Assembly: GCA_037349105.1 (NCBI GenBank)
Contig: JAYJMM010000039.1
Span: forward strand, 4,949,001-5,013,000
Length of the DNA: 64,000 nucleotides
Origin: Limnomonas spitsbergensis
Lineage: Eukaryota; Chlorophyta; Chlorophyceae; Chlamydomonadales
Direction of reading: 5' to 3'
In this document: piece after piece, positions 58,085 through 64,000 of the stretch
How positions within the stretch are numbered: the first letter of the stretch is position 1
Layout: each line of letters opens with the position of its first letter
Program-made: the position numbers and the translations under genes
The notes under the pieces: model-generated
What the model was told of the DNA's origin: nothing
Databases searched by the model: none
Seen by the model: the letters and a program-made list of their open reading frames with translations, nothing else

Positions 58085-58751
58085 TGGAGCAGTGGTAGGC
58101 AGAAATTCGGATGCCCAATTAGCAGCAGCAGTAGGAGCAGCAGATGCCAAGCTTTCATCATCATCAGCAGCAGCAGCTGCATGGCCGACAACATCAGGCA
58201 GCAGCGGCCTGGATGACGTAATGCTGCTATGCAGCTCTCTTCAGACGACACCTCCATGGAGTGATTTTTCCGTTGGGGAACAGATCATGGGTGTCCTGCA
58301 CGGCATGCTCAGCGGCGGCAGCAACGGCCTGCTCAGAGAGATTGACAAAGGTGCCTCGGCAGGGGGGAGAACAAGCCCTGCTTCCGCAAGCAGGGGAAAA
58401 AATCCTGAGCACGGCGTGCTCGAGGGAGGCGGCAAGGGCGCCTCGGCTCCGCGTACAGGGCTGCAGCGCCCGGCAGCAGCTGCGGGCCGGTTCTCTAGGT
58501 TCGGCGACGTCGTCATCCCGTGGGGTGGCTTGAGCGGGGTTACGCTCTTTGCTTGCGAGGGCAGTGTGGCCCACGCGTGGCTGCGAGCCAAAGAGGCTGG
58601 CCCGGGTGTGAGGGTTGAGGGCGGACCGCAGCCAAGCGTTGGGCCAGGAGCAGCCGGCATCACTGTGGCCCTGCCCCTGTACCGAGGGAAAGTGGCCCGG
58701 GTTTTGCTCGACCTCTCCCCACCCACGAGCGGGCTGAGCCACAGTGCATGA
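54576..58751 (+). CDS. C39-like cysteine-peptidase-fold protein
   Basis: Exons 54576-54796, 55485-55710, 56414-56589 and 57908-58751 join in phase to 488 aa. The first three form a domain with the order expected of the C39-like papain fold: Cys37 in SGCGPTAA, His147/148 in WHHQVVYGVE, and Asn184 in LLLNP at the Asp/Asn position. Active or inactive peptidase cannot be decided. The last exon adds a Ser/Ala homopolymer linker (residues ~220-285) encoded by TCA/CAG triplet repeats, then a globular-looking C-terminus with DVVIPWGGLSGVTLF. No signal peptide or membrane helix was seen. An alternative start lies 15 codons upstream (54531). A donor-like GTAAAG at 57997 could splice out part of the linker. 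I do not recognise the specific family. Confidence 0.72.
55140..55300. repeat. ~57-bp repeats in C39-like intron 1
   Basis: Three copies with GTGATGCTGCCAGTGTTGACG and GGCAGTGATGCAGCCACA. Confidence 0.85.
56160..56780 (+). repeat. Dispersed short repeats flanking C39-like exon 3
   Basis: Copies of the GGTCCCCATCGGCCCAG/GTAGCTGAATTGTAGCTGAA family at 56165-56280 (+) and 56600-56775 (largely inverted, CACTGGGCGAATTGGGACCAAACC) bracket exon 3. Confidence 0.6.
56985..57906 (+). repeat. Tandem copies of the last C39-like exon's 5' end
   Basis: Seven copies start near 57227, 57294, 57404, 57506, 57600, 57707 and 57809, with weaker ones near 56985 and 57125. Each carries GACCACATTGAAGCGAAGCT and TCTTGGATGTCAGG-like sequence, most after a GCAG, and most are followed by GTTCAGGGTT and CCCTAAACCCT-like spacers. 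The functional copy is 57908. Several encode DHxExKLASW in frame before a stop. Confidence 0.9.
58015..58200 (+). repeat. In-frame TCA/CAG triplet repeats
   Basis: ATCATCATC and CAGCAGCAGCAG runs inside the last C39-like exon, translated as Ser and Ala tracts. Confidence 0.9.
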
Positions 58752-60423
58752 CACTGTTTATATGCGTCAGTGCCTTTTCAGCTTGGCCCAGAGGTGTAAT
58801 GTCATTGACTGTTTCCGGTATATGAGGTTACTTCAGCAATTCAGCTGCATTTCGGCTACCTCGCGGCCCAAGGAACCTGGTGTACCTGAATCTGCTGCAT
58901 TTTGGCTGCCTAACGGTGGAAGGCTCAAGGAGCCTAGTGGCGTTGGACCTGCTGCTTGGCCCACCGGTCGTCGGTCGGTCCTGGTTTGGTCCCCATCGGT
59001 CCGGTGGTGGCTGCCCAGTGGCCCAGTGGCTTGCCCAATGTGGTCTGGGGCGCACTGAAATATACACAGGTGCAGGACCATTGATGAATGATGATGCTTA
59101 CTATTGTCGCATTTTCCTCCCCATTTCCCCTTATTTTCTGGGATGCGTTTACACTCTTAACCAAATAATTGGGCGCCCATGCGGCCGAGTTTTTTAGCAG
59201 AGGTGAAATGTCACGGATTCTTTTAGCAGCGGAAAAGGCATGCCCTTGATTTTGTGACCCCTCAATTTCTATGGGTTGGTGCTGGCTAAACATCGATTGA
59301 AGTGGACCGGTGATAGAGGGGTGCCATAGAGGAATGTTTTTTTAATAATGCAGAATGTATTGAGGGAAGACAGGTACACACAACGTTAACACCCTTTCAT
59401 TCCGTGTTACGAATGTCACACTCTACAAGGTCACTTATTCTAACCTGTATACGATGATATGAACTTCTGAAAAAGAAACGGCGCAGAGATGGCTGCCGCT
59501 GGACTTACTTATAGGCATACAAGCAGGGTGTGACAGGTTCTGAAACATTTCCAGCTGAATACCGATTATCTCTATCGGTACGGTATCTCGGTACAGTTTT
59601 TATCCAGTTCAAACAAAAACTGACTACCATAGCCCCAGTTACTTTTGGCAGAGAGCCCAAGGTTTCGCTTGGAGGGCAGTTTCCGGCAGTTTCCCAATTT
59701 ATCTTGCTTCTTGGGGATCTAGACGTTTGAGGCATGGGCTTTCTTTGACCGACATTTTTTTTCAGCCTTTAGTGTCCCTACTTGACTTTAGTTCCCCCCT
59801 TTCCTTGTTTTTCCTGACCAACTGACCAGTCTGCTTGTTTCTTCCCTCTCAACCAATTAGTTTGGCTCCCATGCGGCCAAGCCTGTTGAGCAGGGCGCTG
59901 AGGTGTAACGTCATTGACATGTTCGGGGATGAGGATTTCGTACACAGCACGAAAGTTCAGCACCACTGCTGATTTTCAACTCCCACTCCTCGAATTGGCC
60001 TGCGTGCACCGGTCCCATGCGATCCTATACGTACAGTACTATGTGCACACAGAGCAGGCGGGAGCAGGAGAGGGCAGCCTCCGTCGATTTACATACCGGT
60101 GCTGGTACCAGTATCTTCAAGTTTTAAAATTTATTACTGACTCGCTTCGAATCACGGGTTGGTTGACTTCCCATGTGAAGTTTTGTGAAGTTTTTACAGT
60201 CCAACAGAGCATCACACTTGATGCATGGGACATGTGCCTGTAAACCGGTACAGGCACTTGATACACTAGGACAGATTGCGAAAACCAGTGACCCCCCTGG
60301 GCAAGCAACTAGCACACAACCACGACAGTGGCGTGGGAATGAACCCCATAGTGCAGAAGATAAGCCCCAGCCATAAAACATGACGTGGGTGCAAAAGAGT
60401 TCGATTGAGCACCGCCTAGAGAG
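58752..60423. other. Intergenic, dispersed repeats
   Basis: Holds the GAGGTGTAATGTCATTGAC motif at 58790 and relatives at 59160-59215 and 59850-59925, a GGTTTGGTCCCCATCGGTCC repeat at 58920-59065, and the inverted partner (60170-60315) of 8205-8350. No gene recognised. Confidence 0.5.
60170..60315. repeat. Interspersed repeat, inverted relative to 8205-8350
   Basis: AAGTTTTTACAGTCCAACAG, GCATCACACTTGATGCATGG, ACTAGGACA and GACCCCCCTGGGCAAGCAAC match the complement of the earlier copy. Confidence 0.75.
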
Positions 60424-62214
60424 TTAGGGGGGAGACAGGAATTTTGGCAGAGTTTTGAGATGATTATCTCTTTTCAACATACACTGAAAGATAAAGCAAC
60501 CAAATTTCTTCCAGAACACATATGCAGAATCCGCTGCATTTAGTTTGCCCCACACTCCATTTGCGTACCGTTTCATGGCCTCATCCTCGTCCTCTAGGAA
60601 ATTATGGAAAGTAAGGTTAAACTGAAAACGAAGGTCTGTATAGAACGGGCAGTAAATCATGTGAAGCTCATCCTCCCGACATTTAAGATTGCAACATCTA
60701 CAAATCCTCTCGCTACGAGGCACACAGGGTTTCTCAAAGCGCCCCGTCTCAACATTCAGCCAATGCGACCCCATCCGATACCGGGCTACAGCAAAAATAA
60801 TATTAGGCTTACTCAAATTGTACCAGAAAGTCTCCTTCACATCACGCTTAATATGGAACCACTTAGAGAACGTAAACAATTTGAACCCCGAGCGTTCTGA
60901 GTCAGGAGTAGCATGTACTGACAGGGCCGTACGTGGCATGTCCCTGGAAATTTTGGAAAGCCACTGATCCCTAGCTGAATTCACAACTTTGACCTCAATA
61001 TCCAAAGAGGTATTGGCTGATGCAGTTAGTAAATCAATACCCAGAGTCATCAATATCGTAGACAGAAAACCAGCCCAACAAAGTGAGGTGCCAGCCTTCG
61101 CCAAATCACAACTTTCCTGCATAGCCATTTTCACAAGGTCATTGTCAGGCCTCTGATTAATTATATTCCAAAAACTCAGTGTCTGCTGAAAAAGACTTAA
61201 GATAAGGGGTTCACGGTGCAGTTCACTCATGAGAACATACTCGGCCACAGACTTGCGAAGACCCAGACACTGCCTAAGGAAACCCTTGTGAATTACCTCC
61301 AAATCTCTAGAGAAACCAGTATCTGTCAAGCCGACTCCTTTCGCAAGGAGACCTGGTCCCCACATTTCACACCCATAAAACAGAATAGGCTTCACTAAAG
61401 AGTCAAAAAGATGACATTTAATGTGAACATTGTGTATGTCAAGCTCATGACATCTCCGGACCATGGCATACAAAGCTGCCCTCCCTTTGTTGACACAACG
61501 TCTACCTGCTCCCTTCATACCCTCTGCCTCATCAAATAACATACCCAAGTAGATGAAAAAGGGCTTAATATCAAGAACGCTTCCGTCATAAGACAGAGAT
61601 GCCAAATGACTGCAATATTTCTGGTTAAAAACAACTGCTTCAGATTTTTTTATATTGACTGTCAAGGCATTGTGGCGACAAAAAATATGGAGAGCATCAA
61701 GAAGTTTTTGCAGATCATCCGACGATTCAGCGAATAACACCAGATCATCAGCATAAAGTAAAACTCTGACCAAAGCATGTGAAAGACGGGCGCCAATATC
61801 AGGGCACTCACTAGGGACAAACTTCTCGAAACGGTCGATAAACAGGCCAAACAATAGAGGGGACAGCGGGTCTCCTTGTTTAACACCCATAAAGGAGGAG
61901 AAACTATCTCCCAGTTTACCACCAACCCGTACACGGATTTGTACATCCTGATACATCTCCTTCAAACTTTCTAAAATCCGGCCGTGCACACCCATGCTCT
62001 GTAAACTCCGCCACAATAAATCTCTGTCAATGCAGTCATATGCCTTCCTAAAATCAATGAAAGCAGCAAAAATCGTTTTATTCTCCGAATGGTATTTTTC
62101 AATAATGTGGTTTAGAATGAAAGCATTATCAGGTGTTCCCCGTCCATGCCAAAAACCTGCCTGGCCATCGGCTCTGAAACCCTGACTTTCTGCCCAAGAA
62201 TCAAGACGTTGCAA
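60424..62214 (-). pseudogene. 5'-truncated non-LTR (LINE) retrotransposon reverse transcriptase
   Basis: Open frame of 596 codons covering most of a LINE-type reverse transcriptase and its C-terminal part. Seen: FIDFRKAYD (catalytic Asp ~54), QGDPLSPLLFG (113-123), the YADD catalytic box (154-157), and a C-terminal Cys/His knuckle (CRCCNLKC ... ELHMIYCPF) typical of LINE ORF2. The endonuclease and the start of the RT domain are missing. The frame has no ATG at its start and is cut at ~62217, where CCCTAAA repeats begin. No poly(A) or tail repeat was noticed at the 3' side. The RT core itself is intact, so decay since truncation is slight. Confidence 0.88.
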
Positions 62215-62226
62215 TAAGACGAGGGA

Positions 62227-62252
62227 ACCCTAAACCCTAAACCCTAAACCCA
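62227..62252. repeat. Telomere-type CCCTAAA units at the LINE 5' junction
   Basis: Three perfect CCCTAAA units in tandem (CCCTAAACCCTAAACCC), immediately next to the truncated 5' end of the LINE. Confidence 0.9.
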
Positions 62253-63130
62253 TACTCTTGTGAAATACACAGGTCCCATTTTCTAGGCGAAGAAGACACG
62301 CACTACATATATTTTGTTACTATCATCGGTGCTGGATGCAATTGCAATCCATAGGATACATATACACTACCGGGGTATGACCAGGGGGGTATAACAATAT
62401 GTCGTGAAATAACTACCGGTATGACAAAACCTCTTGCGGCAATTACCGGTACTTCGTAAGGTTCATTTTTATACCCACTGTAATATCCGCGGTGCCATAA
62501 GATAAGACAGGATTAACAGTTAAATAGGCATATCCGACCCCCCACCGTCCATCCACCCGCATACAGCCTGCTTATGATCAACATCTATATACATTTGGAA
62601 TCCCAAACACAATGTAAAGCCACACTGCATTTATCAGCATAACCGTTTGAGTCGTAAAAATGTGCCACCTGCGTACGTTGTTAGTTGTGAGACCAAAATA
62701 CATTAGACACAACGCCACTCCTGCTATATAAACATCCATGCTACTGGTTTCATTTATCATTCGGTTCCGGATTGAATCCTGCCTGGGTTGCCATCGGACA
62801 GGCGTTTCAGCCACTCTTCCTCAAATCAACCGAGTGCCCACTAGCCACATCCTATCACGGCAATCGGGGTAGAGTAGGCAGGCAGGCAGCAGCAGCAGCA
62901 GCAGCTTGAAGAGGCTTAGGCAACTGCGGTGAAGATGAGAGTTCCGCTGGGATAACCAACATCAGCAGTCTGGGCTGCGACGGCTGCTGCGGACGCTCCG
63001 TCAGCTGAGCAAACCAGCTTAAAAGAAAGTAACAATCCAGCTTAGCCTTAAGTAGAATTCCAACTAAACCCAAAGCAGCATTCCAGCAACCCCAAAGTAG
63101 TAATCCAGCTACCCCACGGCAGCACTCCAG
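62253..63130. other. Intergenic; possible small membrane-protein exon
   Basis: Mostly unrecognised. One minus-strand frame (62814-62578) of 78 codons has two hydrophobic stretches (VYIAGVALCLMYFGL and TVMLINAVWLYIVFGI), which could be an exon of an unknown membrane protein or chance. CAGCAG repeats lie at 62887-62905, and CCAGC..CCCCAA units at 63070-63150. Confidence 0.25.
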
Positions 63131-64000
63131 CTAACCCCAAGTGCTACACGGGGTTCCGCTCTTATAGCATGTGAAACCACCGCACCAGACGGGAAAGGCG
63201 GCGGAGCAGCAGGTATACCGGAGAAAGCAGAACAAACCGTCCCGGGAGGGCATGCTGCCAGTGCCTGCAGGTGCTGGTGGCACTGGCGGCAACAGCTTTG
63301 GTGGAGACGGCAGCAGCTGCACTGGGGGTGATGGGGGCCGCAGCTGCAATGGTGAGTTTACTGGTGGCACGGTGGCCGGTGGAGACCGCGGCGGCGGCCT
63401 CGGCGCTGGGGACGGTCCTGGTGGCATCCGCACTGGGGTAGGCACTGGTGGCTGCATTGATGGTGGTGGCATCCGCACTGGGGATCCAGTGTTGCAGGTG
63501 GTGCCTGCAGCATAGCAGCTGGTTCCTCCACACCAAACAGGGCTTGACGAGGGGCAGCACACGTCCTGGCTGCCGAAGCGAGAGCACACGTTGGGGGAGG
63601 AGCAGGTGCCGCCACCGATACAGGTTTGCGAGCCGGAGGTGGGGCAGGTGTAGCCAGACTGGTAGCACTGGCCATCACCGCACCAGACTGGGCTGGTGGC
63701 GGGGTAGCACATGTCTTGGGTGCTATAGTTGGCACAAGCAGTGGAAGGGGTTGGGCAAGCGCCGCCACCCATGCAGGTTTGACTACCGCTGCCAGTGTTG
63801 TTGCCGCTGCTACCGGTAGTGCTGTTGCCGCTGGAGTTGTTTCCACCACTACTGTTGAAGTTCATGTAGGCAGCTACGCCCCGTGCATTCAAGTTGATCT
63901 TGGCGGCGCAGTTGGCGATGTCGACATCCCTGGTGGGGTAGCTACCAGTGCTGCGCTGGACTGACACGGAGGGGTTGGAGTGGAAGAAAAGACGAGCCGG
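63131..64000 (-). CDS. Cys-rich/Pro-rich secreted-type protein, 3' part
   Basis: The frame is open from the window edge to TAG at 63131, so the 5' part lies outside. It has a leading segment (NCAAKINLNARGVAAYMNF), a Ser/Asn/Gly linker, then two Cys-rich modules of ~45 residues (TCxGGGxCxxP ... SPVWCGxxxCYxxGxTC), a Pro/Ser-rich stretch (SPxPxPPP type) and a third Cys module at the C-terminus (CCSAAFPVWCGGFTC). This build, disulfide-rich modules joined by a hydroxyproline-type linker, is common in extracellular matrix and cell-wall proteins of green algae. The catalytic or binding domain, if any, would be upstream. I cannot assign a specific family. Confidence 0.65.
   Translation of the reverse strand, partial: PARLFFHSNPSVSVQRSTGSYPTRDVDIANCAAKINLNARGVAAYMNFNSSGGNNSSGNSTTGSSGNNTGSGSQTCMGGGACPTPSTACANYSTQDMCYPATSPVWCGDGQCYQSGYTCPTSGSQTCIGGGTCSSPNVCSRFGSQDVCCPSSSPVWCGGTSCYAAGTTCNTGSPVRMPPPSMQPPVPTPVRMPPGPSPAPRPPPRSPPATVPPVNSPLQLRPPSPPVQLLPSPPKLLPPVPPAPAGTGSMPSRDGLFCFLRYTCCSAAFPVWCGGFTCYKSGTPCSTWG

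Overview
The window looks like nuclear DNA of a green alga or closely related member of the plant lineage. The clearest gene is a 20-exon ABCF3/GCN20-type ATPase that resembles plant ABCF3 along its whole length. Two genes are SWEET sugar transporters. Introns follow GT-AG rules with some GC-AG, and plant-type TTTAGGG/CCCTAAA telomere-like units are scattered through the introns. Repeat density, long introns and a split-direct-repeat retroelement like those known from volvocine algae fit a chlorophyte. I cannot name the species from the sequence.

Layout: 1-2787 is upstream DNA with no recognised gene. 2788-27957 (+) is the ABCF3-like gene; its 20 exons (2196 nt, 731 codons) join in a consistent phase, and its introns are full of tandem repeats. 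30050-32806 (-) is an armadillo-repeat protein in one uninterrupted ORF. 33800-35350 holds minisatellites, a Tc1/mariner remnant and an inverted-repeat element. 35932-39687 (-) is SWEET copy 1. 40679-49926 (-) is a gag-only retroelement with A1-ORF-B1-A2-B2 split direct repeats. 50913-53724 (-) is SWEET copy 2. 54576-58751 (+) is a C39-like cysteine-peptidase-fold protein. 60424-62214 (-) is a 5'-truncated non-LTR retrotransposon abutting telomere-type repeats. 63131-64000 (-) is the 3' part of a Cys-rich/Pro-rich, probably extracellular, protein.

The most unusual signal is architectural. In at least three genes, on both strands, introns contain tandem degenerate copies of the neighbouring exon edge: splice acceptor plus first exon bases upstream of the true exon, or last exon bases plus donor downstream of it. 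The extreme case is a 60-bp array at 10081-10676 in which ten decoy 3' splice sites precede the real exon. In the C39-like gene about eight copies of the last exon's 5' end precede the functional one. This suggests that introns here grow, or were born, by repeated tandem duplication across exon/intron junctions.

The second highlight is the retroelement between the SWEET paralogues. Its repeat order matches PAT/Kangaroo-type (DIRS-order) elements, yet it encodes only a large gag-like ORF with one nonsense codon and no visible reverse transcriptase or tyrosine recombinase. Splice sites were set by reading frame, consensus and family or paralogue comparison by eye; no transcript data or searches were available.
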